From an uncultured Treponema sp. (lineage in GTDB: Bacteria; Spirochaetota; Spirochaetia; Treponematales; Treponemataceae): a stretch of 9,813 bases of DNA. The stretch spans positions 1 through 9,813 of the forward strand of contig CALBGU010000282.1 of assembly GCA_937893155.1 (NCBI GenBank), read 5' to 3'. This document shows, one piece after another, positions 1-6,337 of the stretch. The notes under the pieces were generated by a model that worked only from the letters and a program-made list of their open reading frames with translations, did not search any database and was not told the DNA's origin. Every line of letters starts with the position of its first letter. Positions within the stretch are counted from its first letter, which is position 1. The position numbers were made by a program, and so were the translations under genes.

Positions 1-569
1 TCGTCCTTCTTGTCCTTCTTTGGAGGATTCATTGAACCAGCAATGATGTCAAGACTTTCACCAGAAATAAATTCCGACGCATTTTCCTTCATCTGCTTCT
101 GCGCAAGGTGCGGCAGAATATCCGAAATGCAGAAAACAGGGTCGTCCGCCTTTTCGCCGATGTTGATTTTCACCGTCGTGCCGTCCGTTTTGCACACCAC
201 GCCGTGAATTGCGAGCGGGAGCGTAACCCACTGATACTTTTTGATTCCGCCGTAATAATGCGTATTGAGATAGCAGATAAAATCGTGCTCCATCAACGGA
301 TTCTGCTTCACGTCAAGGCGCGGGCTGTCAATGTGCGCGCCGAGGATATTCATACCGCGCTCAAGCGGGTCGCTTCCAACCACAAAAAGCGCAATCGCCT
401 TGTTCATTTTGGTAACAAAAACCTTGTCGCCCGCCTTCACCTTTTCGACCGACATCAAATCCACAAAACCGTGCTTTTTTGCACATTCCACGATTTGAGA
501 AACACATTCCCGCTCGGTTTTTCCGTTGTCGAGAAATGCTTTGTAATCATTGATAAGCTGTTCGTCCAT
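1..569 (-). CDS. M18 family aminopeptidase, N-terminal part (runs off left edge)
   Basis: This is a zinc-type metalloaminopeptidase that removes N-terminal residues from peptides in the cytoplasm. Translating the minus strand from the ATG at 569-567 gives 189 uninterrupted codons to the window edge. The segment GAHIDSPRLD (residues 77-86) matches the M18 signature around the first metal ligands, with H79 and D81 as the HxD pair. LNTHYYGGIKKYQW (101-114) and the following IHGVV segment are also typical of M18. The remaining metal ligands would lie beyond the window. The start is supported by GGGAG with a 6-nt spacer. Acidic-residue preference (aspartyl aminopeptidase) is usual for M18 but is not shown by this fragment. 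The gene points the same way as asnA, but asnA has its own terminator and about 450 bases lie between them, so it is probably a separate transcript. Confidence 0.88.
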   Translation of the reverse strand, partial: MDEQLINDYKAFLDNGKTERECVSQIVECAKKHGFVDLMSVEKVKAGDKVFVTKMNKAIALFVVGSDPLERGMNILGAHIDSPRLDVKQNPLMEHDFICYLNTHYYGGIKKYQWVTLPLAIHGVVCKTDGTTVKINIGEKADDPVFCISDILPHLAQKQMKENASEFISGESLDIIAGSMNPPKKDKKD

Positions 570-602
570 AAAAGACTCCCTAAAAAAAATTCTTTCGGTA
601 CT

Positions 603-608
603 ACTATA
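603..608 (-). promoter_or_regulatory. Possible -10 element of the M18 aminopeptidase gene
   Basis: On the minus strand TATAGT lies here, which would place a transcript start near 596 and give a leader of about 27 nt. At 17-bp spacing the -35 region is only T-rich (TTTTAT) and matches poorly. This is a tentative call based on position and the -10 alone. Confidence 0.3.
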
Positions 609-733
609 CACCACTCGCGCAATTTATAAAAGCGGTTGCAAAAAAAATCTGGACAGTGCTGCAAAAGGTATGCTGGCATTATCTCGCTTGACTTGAATAA
701 TCTTTCACCGTAATCAGAGACAACCTCATTTTT

Positions 734-776
734 TGCGTCACGCGCATTCCCAGCGCGGATTTAGCCCCGTGACGCA
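734..776. repeat. Inverted repeat at the edge of the 41-bp array
   Basis: TGCGTCACG at 734-742 is the exact reverse complement of CGTGACGCA at 768-776, with 25 bases between. The right arm lies inside repeat unit 1 and recurs in units 2 and 3. The left arm lies just outside the array in the opposite orientation. It could form a hairpin or a binding site, or be a leftover of repeat shuffling. Confidence 0.6.
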
Positions 777-905
777 CGAATTTTGCATTCCCAACGCGGT
801 TTTGCCCCCGTGACGCACGAATTCTCTATTCCCAGCGCAGTTTTGCCCCCGTGACGCACGAATTCTCTATTCCCAGCGCAGTTTTAGGCGCGTGGCGCGA
901 TGATT
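746..905. repeat. 41-bp tandem repeat array, about 3.9 copies
   Basis: Units start at 746, 787, 828 and 869, exactly 41 bases apart. Each begins ATTCCCAGCGC (ATTCCCAACGC in unit 2) and the first three contain CCCGTGACGCACGAATT. Units 2 and 3 differ at only two positions. Unit 1 differs at several, and unit 4 diverges after about 18 bases (GGCGCGTGGCGCG). The array is much richer in G+C than the surrounding intergenic DNA. It lies 177-336 bases upstream of the aminopeptidase start and downstream of the asnA terminator, so it is not expected to be transcribed with asnA. There is no unique spacer between units. Function is unknown. Confidence 0.95.
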
Positions 906-942
906 TTAGGTATTTGGCGGTGTTATAGAAAGTACAGCAAGA

Positions 943-995
943 CAAAAAAACGCCGTTTCGGGAAGAACAAAAATATGCTGCAACCCAAAACGGCG
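943..995 (-). terminator. Rho-independent terminator of asnA
   Basis: Read on the minus strand, CGCCGTTTTGGG (995-984) pairs with CCCGAAACGGCG (962-951) over 12 bp with one T-G wobble. The loop is 21 bases and seven T residues follow (950-944). The stem begins 24 bases beyond the asnA stop codon. The wobble pairs only on the minus strand; on the plus strand it would be a mismatch. That fits a terminator for asnA. Confidence 0.9.
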
Positions 996-1019
996 GTTCT
1001 GCGCTTATGCAGTGCGCTG

Positions 1020-2057
1020 TTACAAAATGGCGATATTCGCGGCTGTACAGCGCTTGAGCGTATCGTCGTCCCACGAACTTACCTGCGTTTCGCCGATGTG
1101 CGCTTTTCGGAGGAAATACATACAAAGCCGCGACTGCCCAATGCCGCCGCCGATGGTCTGCACAAGTTTGCCGCCGAGCAAAAGCGAATGGAACTTGAGC
1201 GAAGCACGCTCTGAGCAACCGCGTTCGGCAAGTTGGGCTTTGAGCGTCTCAGGATTCACGCGGATTCCCATAGACGACAACTCCATTGCGCTTTCCAAAA
1301 CGGGATTCCACACCAGCAAATCGCCGTTCAAACCGTGATTGCCGTCGCCCGTTTCGGTGCTCCAGTCGTCATAGTCAGGCGCGCGACCGTCGTGAATCGT
1401 ACCGTCCGCAAGTTTTCCGCCGATACCGATGATAAACACCGCGCCGTATTTTTTGCAGATTTCGTTTTCGCGCTCTTTCGGCGACAGTTTTGGGAATTTC
1501 TTCAGCAAATCCTCCGCGTGAATAAATGTGATTTCTTCGGGCAAAACAGGCTTAATGGCTTCATAGCGGTCGTACACAAAAAATTCAGTGCGCTTTAAAC
1601 AGCGGAAGACTTTTTTCACCACTTCCTTCAGGAATTCCACGGTGCGATTTTCCTCGCTCATTCGCATTTCCCAGTCCCACTGGTCCACATACAGCGAATG
1701 CAAATTGTCAAGTTCCTCGTCCGCGCGAATTGCGTTCATATCGGTGTAAATGCCGAAATTTTCGTCCAGACCGAGTTCCGTAACCTTCATTCGCTTCCAT
1801 TTTGCAAGCGAATGGACGATTTCCATCTGCACGTCGCCCATATCTTTTACGGGGAACTTCACGGCGCGTTCAATACCGTTTAGGTCGTCATTGATGCCCA
1901 AGCCTGTCTGCACAAAAAGCGGCGCAGTCACGCGCGTAAGATTCAATTCGGTAGAAAGCGCAAGCTGGAAAAAATCTTTGATAAGGATAATCGCCTTTTC
2001 GGTTTCCTTTACGTTCAAAATCGGTTTGTAGTTCTTCGGAATAAAAACTTTCGACAT
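1020..2057 (-). CDS. asnA: Aspartate-ammonia ligase (asparagine synthetase A)
   Basis: AsnA makes asparagine from aspartate, ammonia and ATP through a beta-aspartyl-AMP intermediate, in the cytoplasm. It uses ammonia rather than glutamine and has a fold related to class II aminoacyl-tRNA synthetases. The product is 345 aa, close to the roughly 330 aa of the family. Recognisable blocks are TDMNAIRADEELDNLHS and the following YVDQWDWE (residues 105-130), GIGGKLADGTIHDGRAPDYD (211-230), and GGGIGQSRLCMYFLRK (303-318), the last resembling motif 3 of the synthetase fold. The frame stays open 21 codons further upstream. The ATG at 2057-2055 is chosen because GGAGG lies 6 nt before it and MSKVFIP is a normal AsnA N-terminus. 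The gene has its own promoter and terminator and so appears monocistronic. T. pallidum also carries AsnA, which fits the organism guess. Confidence 0.96.
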   Translation of the reverse strand: MSKVFIPKNYKPILNVKETEKAIILIKDFFQLALSTELNLTRVTAPLFVQTGLGINDDLNGIERAVKFPVKDMGDVQMEIVHSLAKWKRMKVTELGLDENFGIYTDMNAIRADEELDNLHSLYVDQWDWEMRMSEENRTVEFLKEVVKKVFRCLKRTEFFVYDRYEAIKPVLPEEITFIHAEDLLKKFPKLSPKERENEICKKYGAVFIIGIGGKLADGTIHDGRAPDYDDWSTETGDGNHGLNGDLLVWNPVLESAMELSSMGIRVNPETLKAQLAERGCSERASLKFHSLLLGGKLVQTIGGGIGQSRLCMYFLRKAHIGETQVSSWDDDTLKRCTAANIAIL

Positions 2058-2084
2058 TTTTGCCTCCGTCGCAAAATATGCGTC

Positions 2085-2113
2085 ATTATACAAAATTAGC
2101 ATTTCTATGAAAA
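2085..2113 (-). promoter_or_regulatory. Promoter of asnA
   Basis: On the minus strand TTTTCA (2113-2108) and a perfect TATAAT (2090-2085) are separated by 17 bp. The transcript would start near 2078, giving a leader of about 20 nt that contains the SD sequence GGAGG. It lies back to back with the cheR promoter, about 70 bp away, in a divergent intergenic region. Confidence 0.75.
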
Positions 2114-2185
2114 GAGGCACTCTCGACAGAAAAGAAAATCGCCCGAAATTTTTTTTGAAAATATCGCAAATTTTTATGGCTGTCG

Positions 2186-2214
2186 TTTACAATTTTAGAA
2201 TGAAAGTATATAAT
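2186..2214 (+). promoter_or_regulatory. Promoter of cheR, positioned for a leaderless mRNA
   Basis: TTTACA (2186-2191), a 17-bp spacer and TATAAT (2209-2214) form a near-consensus sigma-70 type promoter. Only seven bases (CTATTAT) separate the -10 element from the cheR ATG at 2222. Transcription should therefore begin at or one base before the A of the start codon. No SD-like sequence precedes the ATG, which agrees with leaderless initiation. Confidence 0.75.
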
Positions 2215-2221
2215 CTATTAT

Positions 2222-3037
2222 ATGGCAGATTTATTAACTGATGCGGAATTCGATAAATTTCGCAAAATTATCTACGACGAAAGCGGAATTACATTTTCTG
2301 CAACCAACAGGTCTATTCTTGACAGCAGATTGAAGGAACGCCTTAGAGAAAAGGGCATGTCTGACATCGAGGCATATTATAAAGTTATTACTTCCGATAA
2401 AGAAGAAATGAAAGTTATGTTGGATTCTGTTACTACAAATCTGACACGATTTTTCCGCAACCAGCCGCATTTTGATGCACTCATTCATTATGTTATTCCT
2501 CACATATTGGAGGAAAAGAAAAAGACGGGCGACAGAACGGTGCGCGTATGGAGTGCAGGCTGCTCAACAGGCGAAGAACCGTACACCATCGGAATGATTC
2601 TCAAGGATATTCTTCCTGCTCCGTACACATTCCAGATTATGGCTTCTGATATTTCGTTGAAATCTTTGATGGTCGGCAAGCAAGGATTTTACCCGTCAAG
2701 CCGCATTACTGGTATTCCAGAGCATTATTTAACGAAATATTTTACCAAAACTGCCGCAGGCTACCAAGTAAACCGAGATTTGATGTCGTCCATTAAGTTT
2801 GATTACCACAACTTGCGCAACGACAGCGGAGCGAGAAACCTCGACATTATTTTCTGCCGCAACGTTCTCATCTATTTTGATGAGCCTGCGCAGCTTGCAA
2901 CGATAAACAGATTCTGGGATTCTATGGGCAATCATTCCTATTTGTTCATCGGACATTCAGAATCACTATTCGGTATGAACACCAAATTCGAGTTCTTAAA
3001 AACGCAATGGGCGTGTTTATACCAAAAACAAGTTTAA
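2222..3037 (+). CDS. cheR: Chemotaxis protein methyltransferase CheR
   Basis: CheR transfers methyl groups from S-adenosylmethionine to glutamates on chemoreceptors and works against CheB in sensory adaptation. The 271-aa product has the usual family length. It has an N-terminal helical domain (about 1-75) followed by a SAM-binding methyltransferase domain. Visible motifs are TNLTRFFR (72-79), WSAGCSTGEEPYTI (110-123, SAM-binding loop), ASDIS (141-145, acidic residue expected to contact SAM), IIFCRNVLIYFD (209-220) and GHSESL (244-249). The N-terminal sequence LLTDAEFDKFRKIIYDESGI is conserved in CheR, so the ATG at 2222 is the right start although there is no SD site. cheB follows after 220 bases. 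No C-terminal receptor-tethering extension is evident beyond the catalytic domain. Confidence 0.97.
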   Translation: MADLLTDAEFDKFRKIIYDESGITFSATNRSILDSRLKERLREKGMSDIEAYYKVITSDKEEMKVMLDSVTTNLTRFFRNQPHFDALIHYVIPHILEEKKKTGDRTVRVWSAGCSTGEEPYTIGMILKDILPAPYTFQIMASDISLKSLMVGKQGFYPSSRITGIPEHYLTKYFTKTAAGYQVNRDLMSSIKFDYHNLRNDSGARNLDIIFCRNVLIYFDEPAQLATINRFWDSMGNHSYLFIGHSESLFGMNTKFEFLKTQWACLYQKQV

Positions 3038-3054
3038 GTTTTTTTTACATCTTT

Positions 3055-3165
3055 ACGCTATGTAGCATTACCTGTTGATAATCGATACTCATTTATTTCG
3101 TTCCATATCTAAAAACGCGTTATGATATTGATTTTGTTTCACTTATTAACAGAAAGACATAGCGT
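3055..3165 (+). repeat. Long-span inverted repeat in the cheR-cheB gap
   Basis: ACGCTATGT (3055-3063) and ACATAGCGT (3157-3165) are exact reverse complements 93 bases apart. The right arm is followed by a T run (TTTTTT, then further T-rich sequence). If folded in RNA this would resemble a terminator with an unusually large loop. The left arm is itself partly self-complementary (GCTATGTAGC). It may end the cheR transcript or be a conditional structure before cheB. Apart from a weak A/T-rich hairpin at 3024-3043 I see no standard terminator after cheR. Confidence 0.4.
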
Positions 3166-3257
3166 TTTTTATTGTTTTTGCTATAGTTTACGCGACAGAG
3201 CGTACTGCATTGACATTTTTGAAAACACGCAGAACATGTTAGAGGGGTATAAGTTTT

Positions 3258-4544
3258 ATGGAAGATATATCAGTTCTTATTTGTGATGATTCAGCTTTGA
3301 TGCGAAATCTGATAGGGCGCATAATCGACGGAACTCCTGGTATGAAAGTTGTCGGAAAGGCGATGAACGGGCAGTTTGCAGTCGAGAAAGTGCCGCTCTT
3401 AAAGCCTGATGTAATGGTGCTTGACATTGAAATGCCAGTGATGAACGGCATTGAGTTCCTCAAAAAACGCAAAGAGATGAAATGGGATTTCCCCGTCATC
3501 ATCTTGTCGTCAGTGGCGACCGAGGGCGCAGCAGTTACCATGCAGGCTCTCGAATTGGGCGCAGCGGACTTTTTGACCAAGCCGAACGGTTCAACCTCTG
3601 CGGATTTGTCTTCGGTTGCAGACCGCTTGACCGAGCTTTTGTCTTCATACGGCTGTCAGTATGCCAGACGGCACGGGCGCGATGTGTATCCGCCCGAGTT
3701 CTTCCACCAGCAAGCCAAGATGCGCCGCGCAGAGCAGCTCGTCGTGGAGAAAAAGGGCGGTGATTTCCTCAAAGGCTCAAGCACCGCATCTTCTCCGCTG
3801 TTAAACCGCACCACAACGCCGTCATTGACGGAGCGCAGTTCGATTTCGTCTATCTCAAATACAGCGCGCCCCGTACTTGATACCAAGAAACCATCGTTCA
3901 CGTGGACACCGCCAGCAAAGAAAGACCCCGTAACAATTACGCCAATGCGACAGGGCGGGCGAATCGAAATCATTGCGATTGGCATTTCAACCGGCGGTCC
4001 GAACGCCTTGCGCGAGGTCTTCAGAGACTTAGACCCAAAAATCAAACAGCCGATTTTGGTTGTTCAGCATATGCCTGCTGGATTCACCACCGAGTTTGCA
4101 AACTCGCTCAACCGCATTTGTCCGCTTCAGGTGCAAGAGGCGAATGACGGCGATGTGCTCAAGGCGGGAAACATCTACATTGCGCCCGGAAACTACCACA
4201 TCTTTGTTGAAAAACGCGGCTTCAATTACGTTGTGCGACTTTCTCAAGCCGAACAGCGCAACGGACACAGACCGAGCGCAGATGTGCTTTTCGAGTCGGT
4301 GGCGAAGGAGTTTCAGAATCGCGCACTCGGCGTTATTATGACGGGCATGGGACGCGACGGCGCGGCGGAGATTACCGAAATGCGAAAGCAGGGCGCGTGG
4401 ACGCTCGGGCAAGACGAAGCGAGCAGCGTTGTGTATGGTATGCCAAAAGTCGCGTGGGAGATGGGCGGTGTACAAAAGCAGGTTCCGCTTCGCGAGATGG
4501 CGGCGAATATAAATAAGATGGCAATCGAACACGCAAACGCGTAA
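3258..4544 (+). CDS. cheB: Chemotaxis response regulator protein-glutamate methylesterase CheB
   Basis: CheB removes methyl groups from chemoreceptor glutamates (and can deamidate glutamines) after phosphorylation by CheA. The receiver domain spans about 1-120, with the acidic pair D10-D11, phospho-acceptor D56 in VLDIEMP, S84-S85 and K108 in LTKP. The methylesterase domain spans about 235-425, with the catalytic serine S244 in GISTGGPNAL, histidine H271 in VVQHMP and aspartate D367 in MTGMGRDGAAE. At 428 aa it is longer than the common length of about 350 aa. The extra length is in the linker (about 125-233), which is rich in Ser, Thr and Pro and looks disordered. The ATG has GAGGGG 10 nt upstream, slightly wide. 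The pair with cheR matches the neighbouring cheR and cheB of T. pallidum as I recall it. A strong terminator follows. Confidence 0.97.
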   Translation: MEDISVLICDDSALMRNLIGRIIDGTPGMKVVGKAMNGQFAVEKVPLLKPDVMVLDIEMPVMNGIEFLKKRKEMKWDFPVIILSSVATEGAAVTMQALELGAADFLTKPNGSTSADLSSVADRLTELLSSYGCQYARRHGRDVYPPEFFHQQAKMRRAEQLVVEKKGGDFLKGSSTASSPLLNRTTTPSLTERSSISSISNTARPVLDTKKPSFTWTPPAKKDPVTITPMRQGGRIEIIAIGISTGGPNALREVFRDLDPKIKQPILVVQHMPAGFTTEFANSLNRICPLQVQEANDGDVLKAGNIYIAPGNYHIFVEKRGFNYVVRLSQAEQRNGHRPSADVLFESVAKEFQNRALGVIMTGMGRDGAAEITEMRKQGAWTLGQDEASSVVYGMPKVAWEMGGVQKQVPLREMAANINKMAIEHANA

Positions 4545-4563
4545 GATTGTTATTGCACAGCAG

Positions 4564-4600
4564 AATGTCATTGTCGGTTTTAGGCAATGGCATTTTTTTT
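4564..4600 (+). terminator. Rho-independent terminator of cheB
   Basis: AATGTCATTG (4564-4573) pairs with CAATGGCATT (4585-4594) over 10 bp with one T-G wobble. The loop is 11 bases and a run of T residues extends to 4600. It begins 20 bases after the cheB stop and separates the chemotaxis genes from the accessory stretch. Confidence 0.9.
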
Positions 4601-4616
4601 GTCTCGATGATAAAAT
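4587..4616 (+). promoter_or_regulatory. Possible promoter of the DUF7336-like/repeat-protein pair
   Basis: ATGGCA (4587-4592) and TAAAAT (4611-4616) lie 18 bp apart. The -35 element would overlap the downstream arm of the cheB terminator. A transcript from here would carry the CCTAGG repeat copy in its leader of roughly 85 nt. The match to consensus is moderate, so this is tentative. Confidence 0.3.
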
Positions 4617-4642
4617 GAGCGCAGAAAGCCTGAAATCATTTT

Positions 4643-4660
4643 GCGCCTAGGCGAGAAAAA
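4643..4660. repeat. Lone copy of the CCTAGG repeat (18-bp direct repeat with 7055-7072)
   Basis: GCGCCTAGGCGAGAAAAA occurs here and again, base for base, at 7055-7072 as the first unit of the 23-bp repeat array. It contains the palindrome CGCCTAGGCG. The two copies bracket the DUF7336-like gene, the frameshifted gene and the HU/DUF4469 gene, which makes this a candidate left boundary of a mobile or variable segment. Confidence 0.85.
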
Positions 4661-4709
4661 GAGCGGGCAACGAAAAAAGCGCAGACACACACAGGGAATC
4701 AAAGCGGCA

Positions 4710-4970
4710 ATGACTGTATATAAACTAGACCATCTGCACATTCAGCAATCAAAGGCACACGAAGCAGACTGGAAGTTCATCGGCATTTATTCAAGCAGGG
4801 AAAAAACCGAATGTGCAATCCGTCGACTCAGGACAGTAAAAGGCTTCAAAGACTATCCCGATGTACTTACCAGCGATGAAGTTGATGAAAAAAGCGGCTT
4901 TTATATAGAAGAAATCAGTATTGACAACACAAACTGGCAGGAAGGATTTAGCACCTATGAGTATGATTAA
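4710..4970 (+). CDS. Small conserved hypothetical protein, DUF7336-like
   Basis: This is an 86-aa soluble protein with no signal peptide or membrane segment. The core resembles, from memory, the small family named DUF7336: a DWKFIGIYSSREKTECAIRRL segment near residues 19-39, then KGFKDYP, an acidic stretch, and IEEISIDNTNWQEGF near the C-terminus. Family members often occur beside other small accessory genes, and their function is unknown. The ATG at 4710 is preferred over a TTG at 4641 because the extra 23 residues would be basic, low in complexity and would translate the repeat at 4643. The SD is weak (AGGGA, about 13 nt upstream). The next gene overlaps its end by 14 bases, which suggests translational coupling and a joint role. 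Assignment to the family is moderately sure; the function is not. Confidence 0.7.
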   Translation: MTVYKLDHLHIQQSKAHEADWKFIGIYSSREKTECAIRRLRTVKGFKDYPDVLTSDEVDEKSGFYIEEISIDNTNWQEGFSTYEYD

Positions 4971-6207
4971 GACGAAGCAACAAAACGCAGATTCAGTTCG
5001 CCGCGAGTTCAGGAGGCTTTCACGGCTGGGGCACGGACGGGCGTTCCTTGTGTTCCGCGACAATCCGCATATCGATTTTACCAAGGACATCATTAGCCTG
5101 TGCGTACACGATTATACCTACGACGCGCAATGCGAGGGAAACAGAAGCGAATACGCCATGCAGTTCGTGCGCGCGCTTTCGCCTCACGCTCGTGCAAAGG
5201 TGATTGCCGCCGTCAAGAAGCGTCTTCAAGGCGAGGCAGTCAGCAATTCGTGGCAATACGAGCATCTTTAGCATTACTGCCGCTAAAATCGCCCGCGAGT
5301 TTGACGGCACGCTCGGCGACATCTTGCGAACGCTCTATGCAACGTGCGATGACGATACCGTGTACCGCGTGTTTCCAGAATCCGCGCTCCTTGAACTCGA
5401 CGGTTTTGAGGGCTTAATTGCAGTGGCGCGGTAGAGGAGCGGCTGACGACACTTGCACAGACGGATAGAGCCATACGCGCGTATCTTGAGGTTGTTAGAC
5501 AGACGGAAGAAAGCCAGCAGCAATGCAAGAAGGAATATGAAGCAAGCAATACAGAGAATGTTTTTGAGCGCGTAAACGCTCTCGTCAGCGCGCAAAAGCG
5601 GGTGTCGCCGCTCGCTGCCAAAAAACTCACCGCGGCGCAACTCGCCTTTTTTGCCGATGGTTTCAAAGCCTGCAGAACGCAAAAAGAGAGGTTCGGCTAC
5701 CTCCGTCTGTTCTCTCCCACCGCGAGAATCCACTATCCTGCCGACGCGAACGATTTGCTTTCGCGGATTTCTCGGCGCACAAACTGCCTTTATAATGAAT
5801 ATCTCATCGACTCGCTTTCGTTCTTTTCGTCTCCCGAACTGCGAGCACTTGCGGAACGCGCTTTGGAATCCGATGAATACGGCTTTTTCTATCTGGCACT
5901 GCTCGAGAAAAACTATCGCACAGGAGACGGAGAGCGCATTGAAAAACGGCTTCGCGCGCTCAAAAATAAAGATGAATTACACACCGCAACGCGTATCACG
6001 AGAAACATCTACAAGGCAAACACAAACGCTGACTGTCTTTTGCCGCTCCGTTTTATTTATGAGACAACGCCGTGTTCATTGTGCAGGTCGTATGTAATCA
6101 AGCTTATGGAAAAGGCAAATGTTCTGCCGTCGGACATCAAAACAGAAATACCGTTCGATTCTCTCTATAAACTAAAAAAAGACGAGCAAAAAGGTAAAAA
6201 TCTCTAA
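4957..6207 (+). pseudogene. Hypothetical helical-repeat protein gene with two compensating frame changes
   Basis: Three reading frames join into one protein of about 416 aa. The first runs from ATG 4957 (AGGAAGGA about 10 nt upstream) to a TAG at 5269. It continues in the +1 frame from 5270 to a TAG at 5432, then returns to the first frame at about 5431 and runs to 6207. Across the first junction the protein reads SWQYEHL|SITAAKIAREFDG, and across the second DGFEGLIAVAR|VEERLTT. Both joins look seamless. From memory, the N-terminal half (FLVFRDNP, YDAQCEGNRSEYA, DGFEGL) resembles a widespread uncharacterised family of HEAT-like helical proteins. The rest is alpha-helical and charged, with no catalytic motif I recognise. 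The gene starts inside the preceding DUF7336-like gene. It is most simply a gene disabled by two one-base indels. Sequencing error or programmed frameshifting at CTTTAGC are alternatives. Confidence 0.65.
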
Positions 6208-6238
6208 AACGTCGGCGCAGAATCTCCATTTTTCCCCA

Positions 6239-6267
6239 TTGAAAGCCATTTTCTCTTTTAGTATAAT
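6239..6267 (+). promoter_or_regulatory. Promoter P1 of the HU/DUF4469 gene
   Basis: TTGAAA (6239-6244), a 17-bp spacer and TATAAT (6262-6267) make a strong sigma-70 type promoter. The transcript would start near 6274, leaving a leader of about 64 nt that contains an uninterrupted run of eight T residues (6284-6291). Confidence 0.8.
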
Positions 6268-6289
6268 AAGGCTGTCCTATGCGTTTTTT

Positions 6290-6317
6290 TTGCGCTCAGG
6301 CACGACTTTATTATAAT
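6290..6317 (+). promoter_or_regulatory. Possible promoter P2 of the HU/DUF4469 gene
   Basis: A second TATAAT (6312-6317) lies exactly 50 bp after that of P1, and both are followed by AAG. Its -35 element is weak (TTGCGC at 6290-6295, 16-bp spacing). A start near 6324 would leave a leader of only about 14 nt with a truncated or very 5'-proximal SD (AGGAG at 6325-6329). Confidence 0.45.
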
Positions 6318-6337
6318 AAGCCAAAGGAGAAAGAAAT

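Noticed and set aside
108..629. A 173-codon plus-strand frame at the left edge
   Set aside because: The opposite strand encodes the M18 aminopeptidase with the HxD motif and a good SD, so this frame is its shadow.
746..905. CRISPR array
   Set aside because: The units abut one another at 41 bp with near-identical sequence throughout, so there is no repeat/spacer division.
3188..3240. Sigma-28 or sigma-70 promoter before cheB
   Set aside because: TATAGTTT resembles a sigma-28 -35 but the expected -10 is absent, and TTGACA at 3210 has only CATGTT at a 19-bp distance.
4029..4571. A 180-codon minus-strand frame
   Set aside because: It is antisense to the CheB methylesterase domain and has no recognisable content or SD.
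4641..4709. N-terminal extension of the DUF7336-like protein from a TTG codon
   Set aside because: The added residues are a basic low-complexity stretch that translates the dispersed repeat, there is no SD before the TTG, and the family core begins after the ATG at 4710.
5266..5272. A proven RF2-type programmed frameshift
   Set aside because: The heptamer fits but the AGGGGG-like stimulator a few bases upstream is missing, and the gene needs a second, opposite change with no slippery site. It is kept only as a hypothesis.
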